Source: Coprinus comatus (lineage: Eukaryota; Basidiomycota; Agaricomycetes; Agaricales; Agaricaceae). Taken from it: a stretch of DNA of 64,000 bases. The position numbers were made by a program, and so were the translations under genes. Under the pieces are notes generated by a model, which was not told the origin of the DNA, did no database searches, and was given only the letters and a program-made list of their open reading frames with translations. Shown one piece after another: positions 33,172 through 46,700 of this stretch (position 1 is the first letter of the stretch; the number at the start of each line of letters is the position of its first letter). The DNA lies in the NCBI GenBank assembly GCA_034638255.1, contig JAWPGT010000027.1, positions 62,001 to 126,000 of the forward strand, in the 5' to 3' direction.

Positions 33172-34987
33172 TACTACTACTATTAATGTTATCATTTGTG
33201 GACCCGAGGCTAATTAGAAACGTTCTGTTTTAGGATTGTTAACACACTAGTCATAACTGCTTTAATCCAGGTTTTAATCGATCCACTATTTCGGGTTCTT
33301 TCAGACTAGTATCGTTTGAACTCGAATAATAATATTTGCACGTCTTACTACTACTCCTACTATTATGATTGTATGACGAAGTACTTAATATTGGCTGTGA
33401 TCATTTATGTGTGTGTGTATGTGTGTTATATATTCACATTTATATGTAGCAGAAATCTATTAGTATCAGTAGTAACACTAGTAGTAGGGCTGTAGGAGGA
33501 GGAGACGGTAAGCTAAAGTTCATACACCAGTAAGCGCGGCGTATATGCACCTATAATACATCTTACTCTATTTTATTTTATTTACCTATCATTCACATTT
33601 AATGCTACCATTTAGGTTCTAGTAACTAAAGAAAACCAGAGGGATGTCTATACTTCTCGAGTTAAAGCCCCGTTCATATTTCCAGTAACTCCAACGGCAC
33701 TTGGCATGAAGTCCAAAAACAACTCATGAGAACAAAAGCTTTTATGTAACAGAAACCCCACATGTCTATGCTGACACGAAGAAGACAAATGAATGGGATG
33801 ATAGAGATAAGGTCCGAGAAATGGTTGACATGATAAATTCAGAAGTCTTCGACTATCAACCAAACCTTGATAAGTAACAGTAGTTCAAACCATTCTCCTC
33901 ATAGTAAATTCCGAAATTCAGGTTCAAATAGAGACAGTAAGAGTCAGAAAGGCACATCATAGCCTGAGTTTCATTTACATTAGGAAGCCAAGATTAATAA
34001 ATGAGGTACAATGCATGAATATGTGGGGAAATAAATCCATTCGACTAAGATAAGCATCTATTTTTAGTTCCATCCCATCCGGTGTCTATGGACTGAGCAG
34101 TGTAGAGATAAGGATTTTTGATATATGTAGAGCTTCTAGTTTGATGAATATAACTATAACACACAAATATGCTCTTGCTCGGCCATCATGTAAATGCTAG
34201 TGAGCATTGATTATAGACATAGTACCTATCTCTGTATATCGTCACCAAGCGTGGGAGAGGGTCACGGCATTTCTAAATTCACATTGGTTTCTTCCGTTCA
34301 CCTTCAACGTTGTAATCAAGCTCGCTGAAGCGTAAGTACTAGGAAACTGCATTAATTCCCTATCTCTAGAATGTTGATAGGTGTTCGTATAGGTGCGCCG
34401 GGCGGGAGCCTCCCTGAGCCAATGGAACAAATTAATTCCCAGGGAAGCCTAAAACATCAGGGCATCAAATTTCTGATGGTCTTTCGATTCCTTTTTTTCC
34501 GCTTATCTCTCGACAGGAGAAACCATTTTTACAAAGCAATATGAAACCGAGTACGTACTTTTGTGTCTATCAACAGTCAATGTTCAGACATTCAACGTTC
34601 AACGAGTTTATCCGATCTTCTCATCGTCTTCCAACATGTCCAACGTCCAACAGCTTGTCTTTCATGGGATTGTTGGACTTATATTAATATGAATCCATCA
34701 ACCAACTGCTATCCAAATGGGTGTTATCGCATCTATACTTAGGTCCTCCCTGGGTGCTATCGTGTGCGCGTGCGCTCGATTGCTCAAACTTGCTCTTGGC
34801 GGCGAAATTCAAATGTTTTGAGGCACCCTAGAAGATTGATCCTTACAGACTTACCCTTCTGTTCTCTCTTTACACTTACCACTCATCCAAATCAACAACC
34901 ACAATACTCTTTCTCAAGTCTGGTACTACGCTTTGCTTTCGTCTCTTGGACACACACAACGCACGAACGTAGCGTAAATCAGGGATA
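33172..34987. other. 1.8-kb gene-poor region upstream of methyltransferase
   Basis: AT-rich with (GT)n near 33410 and TACTAC-type short repeats. The last 200 nt probably hold the promoter and 5' UTR of the methyltransferase gene. No other gene supported. Confidence 0.45.
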
Positions 34988-37900
34988 ATGTCGTCGAGGG
35001 CAGCAGGGGGTAGGAAACGTCAACTGAAAGTTGTTGTTAAGCCAGAAGAAGATACAGACAAGAAACAACATTCAGGGTCTTCAGCATCGAAATTCGCGAA
35101 AGGGTTATTTTCTAAGAAGACTCCGTCATCTCCCATACCTCAAGTCTCTCCATTTCTATACGCATCTCCTCCACAAGATACACCACAAGACACACATACG
35201 TCTTCGCATCTCCTTTCAGAAGATGCGAATATACGTGCTCAACAATGGCATCAATTACGATCACAACGTGAGCATGAGCTTGAGGGAAGGGATTCAAAGT
35301 ATGGCAGACCTCCTTTGAATACTTCACGATCCGATCCCTCGCTCATAGTACAAACACATCCTCAGCACCATTGGAATTCGAATCGACAACAACCAAGTCC
35401 TTTATCATCCCCTCATTTATCACCTGTTCCTTATGCGAATCCATTTGGGGTGAACTTCCAACAATCCTATTATAATAATAATCCTCCCTCTAGCAATAAT
35501 GAAACTGGAATGCGAGTACTTTCAAGCCCTTCTGACAGTACACTCTCCAATTCTATCAGTGCTATGGATCTTTCGAACTCTTACAAGTTTCCTACACCAC
35601 CTAATTCCGCTCCACATTCCATTTCTGTTCATATTGAAGGTCGACAATCACGTCCTTCTCGTATTTATTCTGATGATTCTTTGAATGCGACCATGTATGA
35701 AAGTTCACATTCCCATCCTCAATCCAAACCCAAAGCCCAACCTACCAAATCTAAATCTCCAATACCAGAATCACAATTTCAATCACAATTTCACCAATTA
35801 CAATCACGTTCTCCGCTACTTCGACCTATGGATTCAAATTTGAACTCTCAACAAACCTTACCAACGTATCGTTCACGACCTCAAACTCCCAATGAACGCT
35901 ATAACGCAAATGATAATGGGGGTTTGAGAGTGGATACCGATTTTCAGATTCATAATCAACTAGTTCCTAGTCCTGGTCTTGGTTTTAATCTTGGTGTTCC
36001 TGGTTCTGGTCCCAGGTCGATTTTATCTCCTCATCTTTCGTCAGCATCGAATCCAAGACTATCACCTTCGCCTTCTTCTTCTGCTCCTCCTCTCCCTCTC
36101 CCTCCTCTCCCTCCTCTCCCTTCTCTTCCTCCTCCTCTCCCTCCTACTTTGAGATGGAATAATTCATCAAGTTCATATTCGGATTCTTCAACTGGTTTGG
36201 ATACACCTATTTCTCCTGCTGGTTTAAATCCTGATGTGAATGATATTGAAGAGGTAGAAAGAACGCAATTACAAATACGATTGGAACCTGAACGACGTAT
36301 TAAACAAAAACAAAACGCGTCTTCTATATTTTCTTCGTCTTCTGGTTCTTCCAAACAATCAGATGATACACCTACCACTTTTGTTTTTCCGGGTTCAAGA
36401 TCCACAGCTAAACCTAGGATTTCGAGTAAGACTGGGACTCCTCAGAAGGTGAAGATTATGAAGATGAAGAATAGGGATAAGGGTAAGGATAAGGATAAGA
36501 AGGAGGATTGGGAGTGGGATGGTAATGGTAATGATAATGGTGATAATGGTAGTCAAACTTCAACTCCGTTACCTACTACTCCTGGATTTGGATCGCCGAT
36601 ATCACCTATTAGTTCGTCTGATAGAGGAAGAAAATCGAATGTTGGTAATTATGCTCGTTCGATGGCTGAATCGACATCAACTTCAACTTCATCTTCAACC
36701 TCATCTTCGAAGGGTTCTGGGTCTGGATCGGGTTCTGGATCGCATTCTGTCAATGCTCAACAACCTCAAGCATTCGTTTTTCCTTCTTCTCGTTCTCGTG
36801 CTCAACCTAAAGTTAAATCTCGATCTATACGTACGAGAGTAGATTCGGAGAATGGGAGTATTGGTGGAAGTATGGGTAAAATCAAGTTTATGGGGATTAG
36901 TAGGTTTAGGAAAAAGAAGAATGGGAATGGGAAGGGTATCGAGCAAAGTCTAAATTTGAACTCGAGAAGGGATCGTGCGGATACTGTTAGCAGTAATAAT
37001 ACGAGTGGGAGTGGAAGTGGAAGTGGAAGCGGGAGTGGAAGTATGATGAGTAGGAGTCAAAGTATGAGTGGAAGTGGTAGAAGTGATAGTATCGAGGAAT
37101 CACAAAGACGTACGAGTACGATGAGTTTAGGGATGGAAGATGATTACATACACTCACAAACTATGCCTATGGGATCGGTATCGGTATCATCATCATCTTC
37201 TGCTTCTGCTTCTGCTTCTTCTACATCTTCTTCATCGAACTCGAGACGTAGGGGTGGTGGTAGTGCATTGGGTATGGCTGAAGTTATTGAAGCTGGTTGG
37301 GAATCGAGAAAATGGAAGGGGAAAGAGAAAATGGGAAGGTATCCTCTTGATCCTTATGATTCTGTTCTTCTTGATAAGTAAGTCTCACCATCAATAGCCA
37401 TCGTTGAAACAGAAAATATTGGGAGCTAATTGTTGATTCGTAGTGACCGTTATACTGGTGAACTTTTACATCGGATTAATCCAATGCATTCGCCATGTTT
37501 TTATGATTATGGAAGGAATCCTCCTGCTACTGTTTTGGATTTAGGTTGTGGACAAGGGTACGTCTTAATGTCATAATCACATATCTTCGTTGAAGTTTGA
37601 AACTCAATGTATGCGTACTTAGACATTGGGTACTTGATGCTGCTATCACTTGGAAGGAATATGGTACAAAGGTTACCGGGTTTGATATGGTGGATACTAT
37701 GAAGACGATATGGCCTTGGGCTGTTAGTCAAGGCGTTACGGAAAATATCTCGTTTGTTCGAGGAAATTTGTGAGTTTTAACTTTCTATCTTAGTCCACAG
37801 AATTCTCATTTTCACCACACGCATATACTAGTCTAAAACAACGATTACCTTTCCCCAATCAATCCTTCGACCTCGTACGAATGTCGTGTCTTGCTTTATG

Positions 37901-39570
37901 TATCACAGAAGATATGTGGGAATCTATTTTACATGAAGTTTATAGGGTTTTGACTATAGGAGGGAGATTGGAGCTTATTGATGATCAGATATTTTTTCCT
38001 TATGGAAAACCACCACCTCTTGAATCCGAATCTCAACTTGATTCTGGTTCTGTTACTAATCTTTATCATCTTACTCCGAATTCTCAAAGAGATGATCATT
38101 TCGACATCGCTCGATCAAGACCTACTTCTGTGTTTTCGACTTATGAAATTGATAGTGGAACGGTTAATCCTGGGTTGGGTATGGCTTTGGATGAAGAGGA
38201 GGATAATATTGATACTAATATCTATGAGCTTTATGGTTTAGAAGAGGAAAGGGAAGATGAGGATGAGGATGAGGATGAAACTTTGGGAGGTCACGGCGAT
38301 GAAGATGATGACGATGACGATGACGATGGTGGTGATGTAGCAACTCTTAGCGGACATCGACGTGAATTCTCAACAACGACGATCACTTCAAGTCAAAAAA
38401 CTCAACATGAACAGTTTGAGCCCATCACTATCGCTGAACAACAACCCCTTACGCATCCTCCTATGCCTATGGCACAAACGCAGGCACAGGCACAAGCATA
38501 TTGTTTAACGGTGGGTGAATGGAGTCAACAAGAAGCTATTAGTCAAGATTTGGAAACGCTTTTTGAACATATGATGTTACATAAATATGGGATGGATATT
38601 AATCTTTCGACATTCATTCTGGAGGTTTTGGGAAAGGTGTTTGGGAAAGATTGTACAAGGGAGTTGAATACCTTGCATCTCACTTTAGCTCCTCCTAATC
38701 AAAATCAAAATCAAAACTATACGCAAACTGGGAAGCATGGGAGTGGCAGTGGGAGTGAAACGTTATCGTTTTCGAATAATTCACCTGGGTTATTGCTATG
38801 GCCTTCGACATTGATTCCGATGAGTCAAAATGAAGTAGAGATTCATTCTTCGAAACATTTGAGGATGTTGTTGTCTTGTAAAAAGGCTTTGGTGGATCAT
38901 GCGATTGACACTACTCATGTTGAAGAGATTGATGAGGAAGCGGTGTTAGAAGCTCTTTGGGATTATGAGAAGTGAGTTTTTCATTGGATTTTTTCTTTCT
39001 TTAAGTTAGACGTCTAACATTCTCATTCGTTGAATTAGCTTCTTACGACCACGGTTCCATCCTCCGCCCGGTGTAAACATCGATGTCCAAACACCTCTGG
39101 ATCTGGATCTGGAGCTCAGCTCTCAACATATGCAATCAGTACCTCAACCTGAGCTAACACACCGGATGTCTGTCATGTCCATCAACTCCGTCTCCTCGGA
39201 AGCTCAAGACGCGATGTGGGAATACCAACAGTAATTATCTAATTCGTTTCATCTCTCTTTAACTAAACAATATCATTTTAGTGATTTTCGTCAACATTTC
39301 AATTGGCCGCAAGAACGAAGTAACACTCCGACTCCTGGAGTACCAGTGGGTAGGACAACTGGTACTGGTGGTTGTAGACCGAATACGGCCACTACTACAA
39401 CACCACCTGCACATAACTCACCTCCAAATTCGAGTTTCCTAGGGTTCCAAAATCGTCGTGATAGTATGATTTCGTCTGTTACTACTGTCGTACCGCCTTA
39501 TTCTCGTGTTGAACTTGCTCATGTGAGGACTTTTCGAGTTTATGAGGCGTTTAGAGATAGGCGAGTTTAA
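34988..39570 (+). CDS. SAM-dependent methyltransferase with giant disordered N-terminus
   Basis: Class I (Rossmann-fold) methyltransferase; substrate unknown. Six exons: 34988-37377, 37444-37557, 37623-37769, 37832-38971, 39039-39230 and 39282-39570, giving about 1,423 aa. Residues 1-796 are Ser/Pro/Gly/Gln-rich and probably disordered, with polyproline (about 365-385) and Ser-Gly runs. The domain starts at NDRYTGELLHRINPMHSPCF. Motif I is VLDLGCGQGHW (about 827-837), followed by VTGFDMVD (the strand-2 acidic residue), ISFVRGNL, LPFPNQSFDLVRM (motif IV-like) and VLTIGGRLELIDD. An acidic insertion with runs of Glu/Asp follows, then a region seen in basidiomycete homologues (GMDINLSTFILEVLGKVFGK and LSCKKALVDHA). 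The last two exons add FRQHFNWP and a C-terminal tail. The N-terminal length is unusual for the family. Confidence 0.85.
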
Positions 39571-42500
39571 TTTGAGAGGACGTTTGGGACTATTTTTTTC
39601 TTCGTTCATTATTGCTATATCCTATCTTGTTTCTTTTGTTCCAAATCTGTATGTACACACGCTCATTATGAATCCTATCTGTTCTTGATCTAGTTCAAGT
39701 ATGACTATTGTGGCGCGTTGGCAGTTGGCCAGTTCCTTCTTTTAATTTAGGTCACATGTAAGGCTCAAGAATTCGTTCATGCCCAAAGCGTTTTCGAGTC
39801 AATAGGTCTCATGTCCATGAAAAGTACTTTTCTCTCACAAGCCCTTCGTTTGTATTCGGTGGTTGGGTTGTCACTTTAGCTTTTGTTCCATCAGCAGTTA
39901 ACGTAGGGTATCGTAACGTTATCACTTTCATGGGACCATGAACTTAGTGAGACCAACTCGGATCTCATACCGAAACCGACGAATACTGAGGAAGCTGCTT
40001 AAGGTTCATTGCAGGATCGTCGAGAAGAGATAAACTTGTCTATAAGTAGCAGTACCAATGCAAGCCACAAACATACTTTCTAATTCAAAGTAATCGTTCG
40101 TTCTCAGGCTCATGTTTCGATTTCAAGCTTCTACTAGCGGATAATTCTATCAGAAGGTTAAAGGATAGATATGTAGTACATACTGACATCTTAGTATGTG
40201 TTGGTTGGGCGTAACGTCAATAACGCTCGGAATTTTCGACTATATCATGACGGTAACATACAGTCAGCCTCTGACTAACACTTCGCTTGTACTAATCTTG
40301 TCAGTCCTGTCAGGTCCTGTCGCACCCCAAAGGATTAAATTGGGCATTATTAACTTTCGGAACCGGTGGGATCCTGCTAAGACATACTTATGATATTAAC
40401 AGGACCTGGTAACCGTTTTTAGGGAAACATTCTGGAATTTGATATTTTTCCATGGGACCTGACCTGACCTGACTCTAAGTATAATCATACCTCTTTTTTG
40501 GATCGGTAGCAGTAGTTAAGGATGATGTATGACCATACTATTGTTACGATAAACAGCGCTAAACGTTGGCCCTTCAAAAAAGGGGGGTAAAGGGATGCGG
40601 TTTTGACTTAGGCTTTTCATATGGTCCGAGTCGGCTCATATCTACGGCGACTCTTTCCGATGTGTGAGAGAAATTTCTAGAGAATCACTCAAAGTCTCCG
40701 GCTACGAATAGTGATGTGGAGCACAAGGGGATGGGTGCTATGTAGAACAAAGAACAAGCCTAGTGTGAGAGATCCTATGTAACGCTTTTTGAAATTTAGA
40801 AAACGTGTAGGACTGTGAGAGATTATGAGATGGTCATCCGAAGACTTGTTATAGTTAAGTACTATGGTGAGTGTAATTTCCGTTTTCCATCAATCTAGGT
40901 TTGTTTTTAATAGTGACAAAATCGTTTGAGGATCGATCAGGTAATAGTGAATGGTTTCTTGTTACATCTCCTCTCGGTATCGAATGAATGTGACTGAAGT
41001 ACGATCATTTACTCAGCCTCTATTAATTCCTCATTTCTTTTTGGAAAATGTGCTCTTAGGCCAATAATCATTCTAGACGTCTCATCCATCGATTTTGTCC
41101 AAAAACACCTACATACTTAATGACTGCATCATAATGCGAATGGAGAGCAAAATAGGAAATATAAAGAGCGGGTACCTCATGTCACACAACGCAGCCTCGA
41201 TCTGGGCCATATGCATTGTAGAATTGCAAATATACCTAATTCAAGATTTCAGGTTCGCGCGGGTACAACGTTTTAGTCTAAATTCCAAGCCCTGAGATTG
41301 GTTATGTGTAGTTTAAGTTACGGATTTATTGACCCTACTTACATACGTGATTTGATTATTTTCCTACCCCTTTGGAGATTGTGGTGGCTGTTGTGTATGT
41401 ACGTGACTCAGCACAAACCCAGGTCCTCGTACGAGCATCAAAGTTTTTTGAGTTTGGAGGCGTGGGAGATCACGACGGCAAGTATAAGATGTTGTCCGTA
41501 ACAAACGGAGAAAATTAGTACGTACATTGTTGTTAGGTTCTGGGTGCAATAATATATTTAAACTGTTACAGTAGGCACAAGCGTTGGATAATGACTACGA
41601 AAGTAATGGGCGCGTCACCTAATCCAACTATTGTGGATCATGTCAACTTCGATGTAATTTTAAATGGTGGTGCGACACACATACCGGTCTTCACTCATGT
41701 CCGCTCGTTCCTTGCAACGATATTTCTTGTTTTATTCCTAGAGCAGATTCCTTGTTGACAACTACACAGGGTCTACATTATTGAGGTAATAATGCATGCG
41801 TACTGACACTCCGCGCCCTGTGTTTTGCTGAGGAATTAAGGCACTTTCCGCTTGTCACACAGCAGGCGAACGATTCCAAATTGCTAATTGGCTTGGTCGG
41901 ATGTCCGAAACCCGTCAGATATACCTGAAGGCTCCTGAATTTGGCCTGATGTAAGTTTGAGATGAGATCATATTCCTTGACGAAATTATGGATATCCCCG
42001 TGAACAATTTCCCGGGAGACAGTCGTGTGCATCTGGAGTTTCTGCTAAGATGAAGTGACCTACTCTGATGGTGTGCAATAGGTACAGGTGGAGTTGAAAC
42101 AAGAACAGAGAAGAATTTCATTGTTTAAGTAAACTTGGCGCAAGTCATAATATTTACCCTCGATTTACCCTGTCCAACAAACTATAAGCCACATAGCATT
42201 CCCCTGCAATTTTGCTTGAGAGCGAGTTGTGGTTTTTATGGCTCCACACATTCAACCCAAGGTTCCGCGAAAAGAAAACTCCCGGAGTAGCTTCAGAATG
42301 TCACATAGCACTGCGACCAGTGTTCTCGGTTCTCTAACAAAATGGAGAAGCACCTGCGAATCTACATCTCGTGAGAAACGAAGTATTCTGGCCATCAATT
42401 CGTGTATTGGCGAATCGACCTATAGGAGACTTTGAGACAGCAGTAGACCTTCCATTGCCAAGCGCATTGCGCATGTATGATGTGTACCAAATAAAAACAC

Positions 42501-42799
42501 CTATGTAGTCTTCATGGAGGGATGAAGCTCCTGAGAAGGTTCAGGGTAATGGATCAGATGATCCAGGCCACTAACCGTGGCCTATGACCATATAAATAGA
42601 GATACAAGTCGTACTCTGTCCTGTCCGACTCGGTGAAAGAAGGTTCACCGGTGAATAAATGCCAGAGTTTCCCTCGTTTTGCAGGAGTCATTTATACTCA
42701 TCAGCCGGGGGTGATAACTATCCAAATATATTAATTATTATGTAATCAGAGTTTGAGGGGTGGTTTTGTCAGGCTAAATATAAACCACTCAGCTCTTTC
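39571..42799. other. 3.2-kb gene-poor region
   Basis: The start probably holds the methyltransferase 3' UTR. Near 40450 there is a short CCTGA tandem repeat (CCTGACCTGACCTGA), with related GTCCTGT pieces around 40305-40320. A TATAAATA at about 42591 lies 205 nt upstream of the GTPase ATG. ORFs of 60-85 codons on both strands show no recognisable content. Confidence 0.4.
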
Positions 42800-43734
42800 A
42801 TGTTCGCTCTTCACACTCGCCAGTGTCCACGAGTATTGGCTCAAGATCTCAAGCGAAGATACTCATCCAAACCTCACAGGATCTTTGCAGACTCTAAGTC
42901 GGCAGAATTCGTAGCCGGCGCTTCCAGTATACGCAGCATACCTGAACTACATGGTCTCCCAGAGGTGTGGTTTTCGGCCGGGTCTCAGTGCATCATTTGT
43001 TAAAGGGGTTCAAAGGTTATCGTAACAGGTATTTTGGCACGCGTAAATTGTTTACAATTTTGTCATACCTCAACTTCTAGGACGGGCGAACGTAGGGAAA
43101 TCATCACTGTTTAATGCGGTTTTAGGGCGAACTTCGCTTCTTCACACCAGCCAAAGAGCTGTTTGTATAACTTATTCCGGTGGTAATAACGGGCTCTTAC
43201 ACACAGACATATTAGGGTCATACACGTCAACTCAACTTCTACCGTGTGGGTGCGGAACCTGGGAAGGCTGTACTAGTCGATGCTCCTGGATATGGGGCAA
43301 GAGGTCGACCTGAATGGGGTGAAATGTTTGAAGAATATCTACGGACGCGTCAACAGTACGTCAATATGTAATTCTCGTCTGAAATATGATTGATGATTCC
43401 ATTTGGTAGACTGCGACGTGTTTATATCCTGTTCAACGGTAAACATGGACTAAATCAAGTTGACAAGGAAATGCTCGTCCATCTCTCGGAGTTGATGATT
43501 ACCCCACGCGGAACTCAGCCTTGGACATTGCAGTCTGTTATTACCAAGGCGGATACAATACCTTCCCAAGGCATACCTGCTGCCATCAGAAAAATCCGCC
43601 AAGATATTCGCGACGCGGCGCCACTGTGCCTAAGGCCTATTGTCACGAGCGCACAGATGCAGCCACAATTTGGTATCGAGGAGCTGAGAGATAATATTGC
43701 TGATGCATGTGGATTGCGCGGCTTCAATATTTAG
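42800..43734 (+). CDS. EngB/YihA-family GTPase, probably mitochondrial
   Basis: GTP-binding protein of the TrmE-Era-EngA-EngB-Septin-like class; bacterial EngB acts in large-subunit ribosome assembly, and fungal relatives act in mitochondria. Exons: 42800-42964, a 13-nt exon 43016-43028, 43081-43160, 43216-43355 and 43410-43734; about 240 aa. The N-terminus is Arg/Ser-rich without acids (MFALHTRQCPRVLAQDLKRR), consistent with a mitochondrial presequence. With the microexon the frame reads LPEVIVTGRANVGKSSLFNA, a perfect G1 region. Then come HTSQRAGHTRQLNFYRVG (G2), VLVDAPGYGARG (G3), VITKAD (G4) and a VTSA motif (G5). Without the microexon the frame breaks just before G1. Length matches the family. 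Confidence 0.9.
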
Positions 43735-46700
43735 TACGTGACCTTGCAATATGTGGCACTTGTGCTAGTTATTTAGTATTCGCACAATGTGGAGTATTTG
43801 AAAAGAACCTTATCTTAGCTCGGTTGCTGTTTGGACCACAACTGAGTAGGATGAGTTGGGATGGTTGTCACAATCACGATGGCATCGTGATGTGATCCTT
43901 ATACTATACATACTCGTACAGTATTCCCATACTTTGCCCATTGGGTTCCTCTCTGTTCCGCTTTCATGCCACACCCGCTTACTGAAGAACATATGCTATG
44001 CTATTTCTCCTTTTTAGATCCGAAACACTCTTAGACTTGTCAGCTTGAAGTCCGGATCGCCCGGCGTGTCTGGTACGCATTCACGCATGTTGTCTCGAAC
44101 TTAAAATCGGTATTCAAGGTGCCATGACTGAAAATCTCCCCTGTTACTCCGAACCTGTGCTAATTTCAACGATTTGGTATCCCTTCGTTCCGATAGTTTG
44201 TTTTCTGCGACTATCGTGGTAACACAGCGGGCTCAAAGTGGAGATGATCTTGTTAATCTGTACAATTTCTTATCCTGAGCCTTACCGTCATTTTAATCGC
44301 GAGACTTGGCACAACTTTCAAGTATCCACGCTGTGAGAGACTGTAAGTCAATTCGGATATGAGTCAATCAGTTTAAGTGTCTTCCCAGGGTGCTAGTGAC
44401 TGAAAGGAGAGTTTATCCCAACATTCCCAACATTGAATATCGAAAACCAGTTGGTAATACTGCGAAGATTGATAGTATTACTTTTAGCAGGTAAGAATAA
44501 TGCTTCTATTTTTCCCCGGACCCCTGTGAAAACCTTGCTAGTATGTCAGCAATTGGCCAATACTGTTTGTTATGTGCTAATTACAACCAACTATCATCTA
44601 GAATTTGAGAATGTTTTTAGACCCTAAAAGTTTCGTATAGGTGTTAACTCTTCTCGTTTGTCTCTGCCGATCGCGCAATGTATTTTAGGATCATAAACAC
44701 TTCGAAATGTACTACTACTAATAGCTCGGTGGTCCCTCCTTTGGGCATAAGCATCTTCTGTATTCAGTGGAACCAATCGTAATCGTAAAGGAGATCGGGT
44801 ACTAACCGGGACCAAGACCACTGGACTTCATCGATATCTAGAAACTACGGATTGTTGAGGATCAAGTCAGTGTATAAATAAAACCGGGTCTTACTACAAC
44901 ATATACAGATAGTGAAGCCCCATTAGTGAAGCCATCTGCTAGGTCTCCATTATTTATCCGTAGTCGTCTCACAGGTGTCATGATCCACGTTGCAAGTCAC
45001 CATACTAGCTCAGTAGAGTCAGTGAACAAAGATGTGGAATTCTCCTACTTATTCATAGGCACAACATGGTTTTAATAGCCAAACACGATTCCCAAAGTTC
45101 AGACTACCCGAATTGTCGACAAATTGGTATAAAACTAGAATTAACGTCTGCAATAATTTTGCTCTGGCAGGGCCAGTCGTAAAATTTCCCGGTAACACCG
45201 GTGTCCATTCATCGACATCATTCCTCTCGCTGTCATCTATTGCCGACTTGTCTGGGAGTATGTAGAAGAGATGTATGTATGTCTTTATAGAATATTTACG
45301 AAGGAATGACGGAATTCTGGTTGAAAAGGAACATTGAATGCAGTCATTTTCGGGAACTGTAACAACTTGCCCGTCTTGAGAATTGGATATCTCCATATCA
45401 ATATACCGTGGCCTGTAGCTTGACCCCGTCGATCTAATTAATTAATCCAAAGACTACAGTTAAAGTATCTGTACACCATGGCCTGGGCCTGAGCCACAAC
45501 GGTAGTAATAGAGTCCTTTCGCTATTATCTCCCCAATACCAATTCCACGCCAAGGAGTTGTGGCTGATGGTTGAAATGTCTATACAGATCTGTACTAACA
45601 TCCCTTCTTTACCTCCCCACCCCATTTCATCAGTGACTTTCACCGGCGGAGACCTTGCTTCCGGTTCTATTAAACTTGTAAGGTAGATGTATGGAGCCCT
45701 TCTGTTCTTCTTGAATGATCACTACGCAGTGGAGGCGGTTAGATCAGTTACTTTTTGGTCCACAAGCTTGTATTGATGTCCCACGCTAAGGAGAAACCCT
45801 CATAGAAACTCGCTTCCAACGTTCTTGTCTATTGAGTTGCTACCCGAAGTTCCCAGCGCAGTCATACCAAACATCTGGTCGGAAGCTTGTCTAATGACTT
45901 GCACTAGACTACCACCCTTAAGAAGTTTGTCAGCATTGTATGGTAAACAGTAGAATATAGTATTAAGGTAAGTATAGCAGAGGGTATTAATGATTCACAA
46001 AGTCACACCGATACTTATTTAGCACAGACATCGGATGATATAGGAAGGAATAGGAAGGAACTCAATAAATCTATCTAACACATGTAAGGTTGAAGCGGCA
46101 GTTATGTTCCTGTTAACTACATACGTACTTACCTTACCTTATCCTCGTGTGACTGATGATAATGGAGATATTGGACAAACCAGCAAGAACACATCCTCCT
46201 CTGGATAAGGGACATGTGACAATCTGTGACGCAGTGCTCAATCGCTTACGTTGTCCGAGGAAGTTTAATCAAATCATGATCTTCACTTATGCTTCTCGCT
46301 TAGATGGAAATAAAGTGTTATTTATTCTAGGCGCCATGACCACTTGCACCTTAGAGGCAGGTAACCGACGAGCGTGACATCTCTCTTAGGTCAGTAAGGG
46401 CCAATAATTATCCCCACACACTCCAAACTCGTGACGGATTTAATTATTGGAATCGCACAGTTCTAATCGACAATTTCGCAAAATCCCTGGCTGGTTTTCA
46501 TGAAACAAAATTCACTACAATGGATCTGTAACACTCCACTACTCACAAGACCTCATTGCATTGCCCTAGACATCTCAAACCTTGATGTGCTCTGTCAAGA
46601 CGTGAGATACTTTTACTCCTCTCCTTTAAGCAATTCTCCTAATGTAGACAAAAGCAAAAATCTGGCCTGACCCTGTCCATATAATCGTCCCTTTACATCG

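Noticed and set aside
41778..42435. ORFs upstream of the EngB-type gene
   Set aside because: Short, on both strands, with no recognisable motifs; they fit chance ORFs in spacer.
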